From the NCBI GenBank assembly GCA_002412645.1, contig DHVL01000057.1:9479-14966 (forward strand): DNA of 5,488 bases. The letters are read 5' to 3'. The DNA is from Candidatus Dojkabacteria bacterium UBA5209. Lineage in GTDB: Bacteria > Patescibacteriota > Dojkabacteria > SC72. Below are positions 1-5,488 of this stretch, piece after piece; position 1 is the first letter of the stretch, and each line of letters starts with the position of its first letter. Both the position numbers and the translations under genes were made by a program. The notes under the pieces are model-generated. The model did no database searches. It was not told the origin of the DNA and saw nothing but the letters and a program-made list of their open reading frames with translations.

Positions 1-200
1 TCCTAAACTTAGATACTGGAGAGATGGATACAGAGCACTCACTTAACCCAGTACCTTTCATGATTGCGGGATTAAATATGCCACCTAGAACTCTACCTTA
101 CGGAGCACTAAAGGATATTACACCAACAATATTGGATATAATGGGGATACCAATTCCATCAGATATGACAGGAGTATCTTTACTGAGAGTTACTTCTTAG
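1..200 (+). CDS. gpmI: 2,3-bisphosphoglycerate-independent phosphoglycerate mutase, C-terminal fragment
   Basis: This is the last 65 codons of a gene that begins before the window; the frame starts at base 3 and ends at TAG 198-200. The enzyme interconverts 3- and 2-phosphoglycerate in cytoplasmic glycolysis using a metal-dependent alkaline-phosphatase-type fold. The segment TEHSLNPVPF (window residues 10-19) matches the family's conserved (T/A)xHxxNPVP block. Its histidine most likely corresponds to a manganese ligand, His462 in the Geobacillus enzyme by my recollection. The tail LKDITPTILDIMGI...PSDMTGVSLL matches the usual C-terminal 'L.DIAPTIL.LLG...P.EMTG.SL' ending, so the C-terminus is normal in length and complete. 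The catalytic serine and most metal ligands lie upstream and cannot be checked. Its last 11 bases overlap the end of the convergent DedA gene. The family call is secure; only the missing part is unknown. Confidence 0.9.
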   Translation, partial: LNLDTGEMDTEHSLNPVPFMIAGLNMPPRTLPYGALKDITPTILDIMGIPIPSDMTGVSLLRVTS

Positions 201-810
201 ACACTCTTCTTAGAATACCACGAAGTATATATATAGCTACGATAATAGCTACAATTACAAGAATTACATTCTCATACTTACTAACAATTCCTCCAACCAA
301 ATCCCAGCTATCAGCTAACAAATATCCCCCATATGCTAAAAGAGTATTCCAGGTTAATGCTCCAAGCAAAGTATATATACTAAATATAATAAACTTCATC
401 TTAGCAACACCAGCAGGGAAAGAAATTAATGTCCTAACTATTGGTATTAATCTTCCAATAAATACAATCTTGTTACCATGCTTTTTAAACAAACCAAAAG
501 CCCAATCGACATCTTCCTTCTCAATGAAAAGATATTTACCATACCTATTCAAAAACTTAAGCATCACCTTCTCACCCCACATACCAATAAAATAAAAAGG
601 GAGAGTACCCAAATATGCTGCAATTGTTGCTACTACAATAACCCAATATATATTTAAAGCTCCAGAAGAAGCTACAAAGCCAGAGAAAGGCAATATAATT
701 TCACTAGGTATTGGAGCAAAGAAACTCTCAATAAACACAGAGAGAGCTACACCTGGGTATCCTACAGTAGTAATAATATTAACTAGCCAATCAATAAAAG
801 ACTGTATCAT
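190..810 (-). CDS. DedA/VTT-family (SNARE-associated) integral membrane protein
   Basis: A 206-residue polytopic membrane protein counted from the ATG at 810. A TTG two codons upstream (816) is possible, but neither start has a Shine-Dalgarno motif, so the ATG is preferred. The DedA signatures are in order: ESFFAPIPSE at about residues 28-37 (E28, P33, P35, E37), which is the family's E...P.P.E re-entrant motif; a glycine-containing membrane segment at about 60-78; and GRLIPIVRTLISFPAG at about 119-134 (R120, P123, R126, G134), the conserved arginine-proline motif. These acidic and arginine residues are the ones required in E. coli YqjA/YghB. A last hydrophobic helix (about 175-196) ends in a basic tail, RRVSKK. 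Length is normal for the family. Members act in proton-dependent transport or phospholipid/undecaprenyl-phosphate translocation; which role applies here cannot be read from sequence. It follows the DUF192 gene by 18 bases and is probably cotranscribed with it. It ends inside gpmI, leaving no room for a separate terminator. Confidence 0.9.
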   Translation of the reverse strand: MIQSFIDWLVNIITTVGYPGVALSVFIESFFAPIPSEIILPFSGFVASSGALNIYWVIVVATIAAYLGTLPFYFIGMWGEKVMLKFLNRYGKYLFIEKEDVDWAFGLFKKHGNKIVFIGRLIPIVRTLISFPAGVAKMKFIIFSIYTLLGALTWNTLLAYGGYLLADSWDLVGGIVSKYENVILVIVAIIVAIYILRGILRRVSKK

Positions 811-828
811 GTACAAGTAGAAAAAAGA

Positions 829-1362
829 TTAAATATCAGATAATATATTAAACAAAACAGTATTACCAACCCCTACTCTGTTTTCTTTACAAAATCCAGC
901 ATTTACCTCTAGGGCATACTTGTATACATCACTAGAAGTAATATTAGGACAATATCCAGGTTCACAAGGTTGCATATCTTCATGAATATCTATAATAAAA
1001 CCATTCTCATCGATAAAAAGAATATCTAAAGGAATATACATATCCTTCATCCAAAAAGAGGACCCTCCCGTAGTATCCATAATAAAAAGCATACCCTCAT
1101 AATCACCTAACGTTCTTCTACCGGATAACCCTTGAAGCCTTTCTTGATTGTCATCAGCAATCTCCACCCTAACAATAAGAGATTTCCCATCTTGATTGTA
1201 AATCTCTACGGTACTTTCCTCCTCTTCTTTCTCTAATACCTCCTCTGTACTACCCTTCTCATCTACAAACTTAATATCAAAAATATTAAATCTGTCTTGT
1301 ACAAAGTAAAAGATTACAAACAGAAAAAACAAATACAACAATATTTTCAATGAATTACTCAT
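829..1362 (-). CDS. Membrane-anchored DUF192 (COG1430) family protein
   Basis: A 177-residue protein with an uncleaved-looking N-terminal membrane helix (about residues 5-22, with no cysteine and so no lipobox), then a strongly acidic linker (about 34-50, many Glu), then a DUF192 domain (about 52-175). Domain hallmarks are ERLQGLSGRR (74-83), EGMLFIMD (89-96), FWMKDMYIPLDILFID (103-118) and ALEVNAGF (150-157), all matching the family's 'R..GL..R', 'GMLF', 'FWMK...PLDI.FID' and 'LEVNAG' blocks. The domain should sit outside the cytoplasm. The family has no established biochemical function. Three cysteines (133, 138, 158) lie in the domain; C133 and C138 sit in a short PCEPGYCP loop and could form a disulfide, which is inference. 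The ATG at 1362 is the only sensible start because the membrane helix follows at once. An AGGT lies 13 bases upstream, too far for a convincing ribosome site. It is the first gene of a leftward pair with the DedA gene. Confidence 0.88.
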   Translation of the reverse strand: MSNSLKILLYLFFLFVIFYFVQDRFNIFDIKFVDEKGSTEEVLEKEEEESTVEIYNQDGKSLIVRVEIADDNQERLQGLSGRRTLGDYEGMLFIMDTTGGSSFWMKDMYIPLDILFIDENGFIIDIHEDMQPCEPGYCPNITSSDVYKYALEVNAGFCKENRVGVGNTVLFNILSDI

Positions 1363-1395
1363 GGTTAATAATACTACCTGATAAATAAAATAAAA

Positions 1396-1428
1396 AGTAT
1401 ATAGACACAGAGGAAATCATCATGTAAA
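1396..1428 (-). promoter_or_regulatory. Weak candidate sigma70 promoter for the DUF192-DedA pair
   Basis: On the minus strand a -35-like TTTACA (1428-1423, 5 of 6 bases) is followed after 17 bases by TCTATA (1405-1400, a poor -10). Better -10 hexamers, TATATA (1403-1398) and TATACT (1401-1396), lie at long spacings of 19 and 21. Transcription would start about 27-31 bases before the DUF192 ATG. In sequence this AT-rich such a match is not strong evidence. The gene must be transcribed from somewhere in this 99-base gap unless it is read through from helD antisense, which is unlikely. Confidence 0.25.
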
Positions 1429-1430
1429 AT
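1402..1430 (+). promoter_or_regulatory. helD: Candidate sigma70 promoter for helD-lgt
   Basis: The hexamers TAGACA (1402-1407) and TAAAAT (1425-1430) each match the consensus at 5 of 6 bases and are separated by exactly 17 bases. An A/T-only stretch at about 1381-1396 lies just upstream of the -35, where an UP element would be. The predicted start, near 1437, gives a leader of about 25 bases before the helD ATG, with no Shine-Dalgarno motif in it. The hexamers overlap those of the weaker leftward candidate. It is the best promoter match I found in the gap, but chance matches are common in DNA of this composition. Confidence 0.45.
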
Positions 1431-1461
1431 GCCCATGCCATAAATTTGCATTCCCAAATAC

Positions 1462-3669
1462 ATGCAAACATTCGAAAAAGAGCTTAACCCAATACACACA
1501 CGGGTTAGACAGATAAGCGATTTCTCACAAGTAAAACCGAGTACAGAAATAGAGCAAGAGGAATACCCACATCTTGAAAAAGTAACTCAGCTCAATGCAT
1601 ATACATCTGAGAAAATGATCAAGAGACTAAAAGAGCTAGAAATAGAGCTTGAGGAGCAAGTTAAACAAATACAAATGGAATCAGACTTAGATGCAAGAAA
1701 AGATGCAGTCGGGGTATACAACAAGATATTAAAAAGTATAGAAGAGAATATTGAAAGAATAAACAGAGAACTCTCTAAGTTAGATTCTCCATACTTTGGG
1801 AAAATACTCTTTGAAACAGAACTTAGTAACAAGAAACAAGAATTACCAATATATATAGGTAAGTTTGCATTAATGGATGAACAAACATACAAGCCGTTAA
1901 TAAGTGATTGGAGAGCACCCATTGCAAATCTTTACTACGAAAATAGTGGACCTACTAATAATCTTCAATACAACACTCCATCGGGATTAAGAAAAGGTAA
2001 TCTTTTACAAAAAAGACAGTTCAATATATCTGAAGCAAGATTTAAAAACATATATGATGCTAAAAGTGGAAATATGGCTGCAGATGAGTTCCTACTTGCT
2101 CAACTTAATCAAAGATTAGGACAAAAACTCCAAGACATTGTTGCAACAATACAAGCTCAACAGAATGGAATAATTAGAGAAGAGATAGATAAGCCTGTTA
2201 TAATACAGGGAGTGGCAGGTAGTGGTAAAACCACAATACTACTACATAGACTTGCATACCTTTTTTATTCACACAAAGAAAGAATACACTCTGAAAAAAG
2301 TTTAGTCATAGGACCAAATAAAATGTTTCTTGATTACATTGCAGATGTATTACCAAGTTTAGGAATAGAGAGTGTAGAGGCAAATACATATATATTTTGG
2401 GCTAAAAATATCTTAGGGTGGGATAAAACATACGTATTACACCCATCAGAGGAAGATTTGGATATAAAAGAGTATAAAGGGTCATTAGAATTCATAGATA
2501 TTTTAGATTCATACTTCGAAGAGTTTGAATCTGACCTTTTAGAAAGTATCCCCTACTCAAGAAAAGATATTGTAAGAAGAAGATATTACGAACTTAAGGA
2601 AACATATCCCAATATTACAATGGATGAAAGATTAACACTTTCTTTAGAGTATGCTTTTGCTCAGAAACAGTTTAGAGAGAAGAAAACAGGATTCCTTACA
2701 GACACACATGATATGGATAACAGTAAAAAGAAAGAAATACTTAAATATTTTAACAACAGTACCCTTCCAATTGAGGTATACAGAAATATGTTTAAGAGAG
2801 GATATTTACCTACTAAAATCTCCAAATACACATTACAAGCATTAGCAAGAAGCGGTAAGAACAAGACATATAGAATGGAAGACCTAGCACCAATACTGTA
2901 TCTACATCTTAAAATACACGGTCACAAAGAGTATGAGAAAGAGTATGTAATGATAGATGAAGCTCAAGATCTAAGTCTTGTACAAATAGCTACACTACTA
3001 CAAATATCTAAAAAGCAAAACGTTACAATTGCAGGAGACCTAGCACAATCAATAATACCTCCGTTTTACATTAAAGATTGGAATCAAGTAATACAACTCT
3101 TTAAGAAATGGGCTATTAAAAATTACTCATATCATCAACTAAATAGATGCTACAGAACAACATTAGAGATAATAGAATATGGTAATAAGATATTTAGAGA
3201 TAGATTTCCTAAAAATTACAAACTACCGGAAGCAGTACTAAGACATGGCGAAGATATTAGGATATTACAACATAATAAGGATATAAAGGGTTTAAATGAA
3301 AAAGATGTAAAAGAATTAGTAGAAATACTTAAGAAAGAGTATGAAAAAGGTTCAGTCACATGTGCATTAATCTGTAGAGATAAAGAACATACTAAACAAA
3401 CATATGAGAGATTACTCCCATATGAGCACTATTTAGAAAAAGATATTGTAGATTACACACTAAATGATTACAAAACAGGATTACTCATATTACCTGTTGA
3501 AGATGCAAAAGGTTTAGAATTTGATACAGTAATATTACTGGATGTAAATGATCAAAACTACCCAGATACAGAACTTTCTACTAGATTACTCTACGTAGCT
3601 ATTACAAGAGCATTACACAGATTAATAATAATTGAAAATATAAATAAATCACCCCTTCTTAAACAATGA
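1462..3669 (+). CDS. helD: HelD-like superfamily I helicase / RNA polymerase recycling factor
   Basis: A 735-residue UvrD/Rep-type ATPase close in length to Bacillus HelD (about 770). The N-terminal part has a predicted antiparallel coiled coil (about 47-72 and 82-108), then the HelD-specific block SPYFGKILF (109-117), IYIGKFALMDE (130-140) and LISDWRAPIANLYYE (146-160), and DIVATIQAQQNGIIRE (225-240). ATPase motifs follow: Walker A GVAGSGKTT (250-258, K256), Walker B VMIDEAQD (496-503), motif III GDLAQS (525-530), LNRCYRT (560-566), motif V DAKGLEFD (681-688) and motif VI YVAITRA (711-717). All key residues are present. The stretch of about 190 residues between motif Ia and Walker B is the usual place of the HelD arm. 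HelD in Gram-positive bacteria binds RNA polymerase and uses ATP to free it from stalled complexes and nucleic acid; whether this protein does so is inferred from the N-terminal region, which UvrD, Rep and PcrA lack. The ATG is constrained by an in-frame TAA at 1441-1443. The stop overlaps the lgt start (ATGA). Confidence 0.9.
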   Translation: MQTFEKELNPIHTRVRQISDFSQVKPSTEIEQEEYPHLEKVTQLNAYTSEKMIKRLKELEIELEEQVKQIQMESDLDARKDAVGVYNKILKSIEENIERINRELSKLDSPYFGKILFETELSNKKQELPIYIGKFALMDEQTYKPLISDWRAPIANLYYENSGPTNNLQYNTPSGLRKGNLLQKRQFNISEARFKNIYDAKSGNMAADEFLLAQLNQRLGQKLQDIVATIQAQQNGIIREEIDKPVIIQGVAGSGKTTILLHRLAYLFYSHKERIHSEKSLVIGPNKMFLDYIADVLPSLGIESVEANTYIFWAKNILGWDKTYVLHPSEEDLDIKEYKGSLEFIDILDSYFEEFESDLLESIPYSRKDIVRRRYYELKETYPNITMDERLTLSLEYAFAQKQFREKKTGFLTDTHDMDNSKKKEILKYFNNSTLPIEVYRNMFKRGYLPTKISKYTLQALARSGKNKTYRMEDLAPILYLHLKIHGHKEYEKEYVMIDEAQDLSLVQIATLLQISKKQNVTIAGDLAQSIIPPFYIKDWNQVIQLFKKWAIKNYSYHQLNRCYRTTLEIIEYGNKIFRDRFPKNYKLPEAVLRHGEDIRILQHNKDIKGLNEKDVKELVEILKKEYEKGSVTCALICRDKEHTKQTYERLLPYEHYLEKDIVDYTLNDYKTGLLILPVEDAKGLEFDTVILLDVNDQNYPDTELSTRLLYVAITRALHRLIIIENINKSPLLKQ

Positions 3670-4364
3670 GCATATACGGATTAATAATTGGTATAGCGGT
3701 GGTATTAGGTATAGAAGTAATAAGAAGAAAGACAAATCTTAAAGAGATATATCTACTAATACCATTAATATTTGCCTTACTTGGAGCAAGAGCCCTTTAC
3801 CTTTTACACAATATTGAAGAAATACTCGCAGGACAGGTAAAAATATTTAACATATGGGATGGAGGACTAGCACTCTTTGGAGCATTAATAGGCATACTCC
3901 TAGGTATATACATAATCTCTAAGCTCGTAAAACAGCCCTTCCTCAAACTCTCAGACAAATTCTTTACATACATACCACTAATACAAGCGTTTGGTCGAAT
4001 AGGGAACTACTTTAATAAAGAACTTTACGGTAAACCAACAAGCTTACCATGGGCAATAGAAATACCCCAAGAAAATAGATTACAAGGATATGAAAACTAC
4101 ACCACCTTTCACCCAACATTTCTGTACGAGAGTATACTCAACCTCATACTGTTTGCTTTACTAATCTACCTTTCTAAGAAAGTTAAAGCTGACGGAATAC
4201 TTCTCTCCCTCTATTTCATAGGCTACTCACTCATTAGATTACTTCTTAACAGAGTAAGAATAGATGGAGAATATTTACTTGGAATAGAAACTTCTGATCT
4301 TCTCTCTGTCATATTTTTAATCATAGGAATTGTACTAATATCAGTGAAATATAGAAGAAATTAG
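3666..4364 (+). CDS. lgt: Prolipoprotein diacylglyceryl transferase (short form)
   Basis: A 232-residue polytopic membrane enzyme that transfers diacylglycerol from phosphatidylglycerol to the lipobox cysteine of prelipoproteins. The Lgt signature GRIGNYFNKELYG is at 110-122, where R111, N114, E119 and G122 align with E. coli R143, N146, E151 and G154. Y4 in IYGL aligns with essential Y26, HPTFLYE (149-155) matches HPSQLYE, and Y187 and R191 align with Y235 and R239. Two changes stand out: WDGGLALFG (64-72) puts F71 where E. coli has H103, and N195 sits at E243. The protein is shorter than E. coli Lgt (291) partly because it begins almost at the Y26 motif, lacking about 22 N-terminal residues. 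An in-frame TAA at 3660-3662 rules out an earlier start. The start overlaps the helD stop as ATGA, so translation is probably coupled; there is no Shine-Dalgarno motif. The alignment to E. coli is from memory. The family call is firm, activity less so. Confidence 0.9.
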   Translation: MSIYGLIIGIAVVLGIEVIRRKTNLKEIYLLIPLIFALLGARALYLLHNIEEILAGQVKIFNIWDGGLALFGALIGILLGIYIISKLVKQPFLKLSDKFFTYIPLIQAFGRIGNYFNKELYGKPTSLPWAIEIPQENRLQGYENYTTFHPTFLYESILNLILFALLIYLSKKVKADGILLSLYFIGYSLIRLLLNRVRIDGEYLLGIETSDLLSVIFLIIGIVLISVKYRRN

Positions 4365-4393
4365 TTTTAAGATTATCAAAATTCTGATAGAAT
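4365..4393 (+). promoter_or_regulatory. gatA: Possible extended -10 promoter ahead of gatA
   Basis: In the 39-base gap after lgt, TGATAGAAT (4385-4393) forms a TGn-extended -10, with TAGAAT matching consensus at 5 of 6 bases. A poor -35-like TTTTAA (4365-4370) lies 17 bases upstream. The start of transcription would be near 4400, only about 4 bases before the gatA ATG, giving a nearly leaderless message. The alternative is that gatA is simply read through from helD-lgt; no terminator is visible between them. Confidence 0.3.
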
Positions 4394-4403
4394 TGCCTAA
4401 CAT

Positions 4404-5488
4404 ATGCTAAACAACCTTACAATTACACAACTTAGAGAAAAACTACTTAAGAAAGAAATCTCCTCTGAAGAAATAGTGAAGTACTACTTAAAAAAGATAG
4501 AGGAGAAAGATAAGGAATTGAATTCATATATCTCAGTATTTAATGAAGAATCCATTAAAGCAGCAAAAGAATTTGATGACGATTTTGAAAATAGAAAAGA
4601 GCTTAAACTAGGAGGAATACCAATAGCAGTAAAAGACATATTCTCAACCAAAGGACTACTAACTACAGCAGCATCACACATATTAGATGGATACAAACCA
4701 GTATATGAATCTACTGTAACACAGAGAATATTAAAAGAGGGTGGAATAATACTAGGTAAAACAAATCTGGATCAATTCTGTCATGGATCATCTACCACTA
4801 CATCATATTACGGTACTACAAGAAACCCATATGACCACAATAGACTACCCGGTGGCTCTAGTGGAGGTAGCTCTGCTGCAGTGGCTGCAGATCTTTGCTC
4901 AGCTGCAATGGGTACAGAAACAGCAGGATCGGTAAGATTACCCGCCTCATGGTGTGGAGTAGTAGGACTTAAACCAACATATGGAAGAGTACCAAGATAT
5001 GGAGTATTGGCAATGGGTTCATCACTAGATAGTCCAGGACCATTAACTAGGTCAGTAGAAGATGCAGCCTTAATCCTTTCAGTAATAGCAGGGTATGATC
5101 CTAAAGATTTCACTACATACAAAGAAAGTGTACCAGACTACCTTGCTAATCTAGATGTAAGTAAGATAAAAGGAATGAGATTTGCAATACCTAAGGAATA
5201 TATGGAACAGGAATTAGAGAAAGAAGTACTTGAGAATTTTGAAAAAAGTATAGATATACTTAAAAATCTAGGAGCTAATATTGAATATATAAACATATTA
5301 GATCCTAAATTTGCAATGGCAGTATATACAATAACATGTAGAAGTGAAGTATCCTCAAACTTAGCAAGATATGATGGAACAAGATTTGGGTTAGAAGGAA
5401 AAGAAAAAAGTAATGTAAAAGAATATTTTGAATCAACAAGAGGTCACGGACTAGGAGAAGAACCAAAAAGAAGGATAATGACAGGAAC
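4404..5488 (+). CDS. gatA: Glutamyl-tRNA(Gln)/aspartyl-tRNA(Asn) amidotransferase subunit A, N-terminal 361 residues (runs off window)
   Basis: An amidase-signature protein open at the window end; the family is usually about 480-490 residues, so roughly three quarters is present. GatA releases ammonia from glutamine and passes it to GatB, which amidates Glu-tRNA(Gln) (or Asp-tRNA(Asn)). The Ser-cisSer-Lys triad is intact: K77 in GIPIAVKD, S152 in PGGSSGGSS (149-157) and S176 in TETAGSVRLP (171-180), aligned with S. aureus K79, S154 and S178. VVGLKPTYGRVPRYG (186-200) and SSLDSPGPLTRSVEDAA (206-222) are typical. Around the triad several usually conserved positions differ: NLDQFCHGSSTTTS (121-134) for NMDEFAMGxSTExS, and E172, A174 and L179 for the usual D, G and Q of DTGGSIRQP. 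I think related forms occur in CPR bacteria, but this is memory. An in-frame TAA at 4398-4400 fixes the ATG as the earliest start; no Shine-Dalgarno motif precedes it. It lies 39 bases after lgt; no gatC precedes it. Confidence 0.92.
   Translation, partial: MLNNLTITQLREKLLKKEISSEEIVKYYLKKIEEKDKELNSYISVFNEESIKAAKEFDDDFENRKELKLGGIPIAVKDIFSTKGLLTTAASHILDGYKPVYESTVTQRILKEGGIILGKTNLDQFCHGSSTTTSYYGTTRNPYDHNRLPGGSSGGSSAAVAADLCSAAMGTETAGSVRLPASWCGVVGLKPTYGRVPRYGVLAMGSSLDSPGPLTRSVEDAALILSVIAGYDPKDFTTYKESVPDYLANLDVSKIKGMRFAIPKEYMEQELEKEVLENFEKSIDILKNLGANIEYINILDPKFAMAVYTITCRSEVSSNLARYDGTRFGLEGKEKSNVKEYFESTRGHGLGEEPKRRIMTG

Noticed and set aside
193..214. Direct repeat of CTTCTTAGA (193-201 and 206-214)
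   Set aside because: Short, inside the DedA coding end, and explained by repeated Arg/Lys codons in its basic tail.
231..252. Repeated ATAGCTAC near the DedA 3' end
   Set aside because: It encodes two Val-Ala-Ile runs in a hydrophobic helix; no regulatory structure is implied.
1587..1922. Open frame of 111 codons on the minus strand inside helD
   Set aside because: It lies wholly within the well-supported helD gene; its Ser/Ile/Leu-rich translation is the usual antisense shadow of a Lys/Glu-rich coding region.
2651..2864. Two short open frames, one on each strand, inside helD
   Set aside because: Both are out-of-frame shadows of helD with no recognisable domain or start signal.
4382..4395. 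Small inverted repeat AATTC...GAATT in the lgt-gatA gap as a terminator
   Set aside because: The stem is only 5 A/T-rich pairs and no T-run follows, so it is too weak for an intrinsic terminator.
4484..5122. Two minus-strand open frames (4484-4696 and 4808-5122) under gatA
   Set aside because: They are antisense to conserved GatA sequence, and the Pro/Ala-rich composition reflects the Gly/Ala-rich amidase motifs on the other strand.
1..5488. Recoding of TGA (glycine code of some CPR lineages)
   Set aside because: No in-frame TGA occurs inside the six coding regions, and the only terminal TGA (helD) sits at the expected C-terminus.

Overview
The window is AT-rich (by eye about one third G+C) and almost fully coding. 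It reads as a compact bacterial housekeeping segment with five genes and the end of a sixth. All stops fit the standard bacterial code: TAA, TAG and one TGA, with no in-frame TGA inside the coding regions, which argues against the TGA-as-glycine code of Gracilibacteria/Absconditabacteria. Compact spacing, overlapping genes, starts without Shine-Dalgarno motifs and the style of the GatA active-site segments suggest a Candidate Phyla Radiation (Patescibacteria) genome. That placement rests on remembered family features, not on a search, and an AT-rich Gram-positive cannot be excluded.

Layout. Positions 1-200 (+) hold the C-terminus of cofactor-independent phosphoglycerate mutase (gpmI). It meets, tail to tail with an 11-base overlap, a leftward pair: a DedA/VTT-family membrane protein (190-810, -) lying downstream of a membrane-anchored DUF192 protein (829-1362, -). 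A 99-base divergent intergenic region (1363-1461) carries a good sigma70-like promoter for the rightward genes and a weaker candidate in the opposite direction using almost the same bases. The rightward unit is a HelD-like superfamily I helicase/RNA polymerase recycling factor (1462-3669), lgt (3666-4364, ATGA overlap with helD) and gatA (4404 to beyond the window end).

How the genes relate. The leftward pair is membrane or cell-envelope related: an anchored extracytoplasmic DUF192 domain and a DedA-type transporter or lipid scramblase relative. The rightward unit mixes transcription recycling (HelD), lipoprotein lipidation (Lgt) and Glu-tRNA(Gln) amidation (GatA). No single pathway links these three, so they look like a streamlined-genome operon rather than a dedicated system.

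No RNA gene, mobile element, CRISPR array or phage gene was seen. I found no clear new biological system. The points most worth checking are the consistent lack of Shine-Dalgarno motifs at well-constrained starts, the variant active-site surroundings in GatA, the shortened Lgt with changes at two positions important in E. coli Lgt, and the overlapping divergent promoters.
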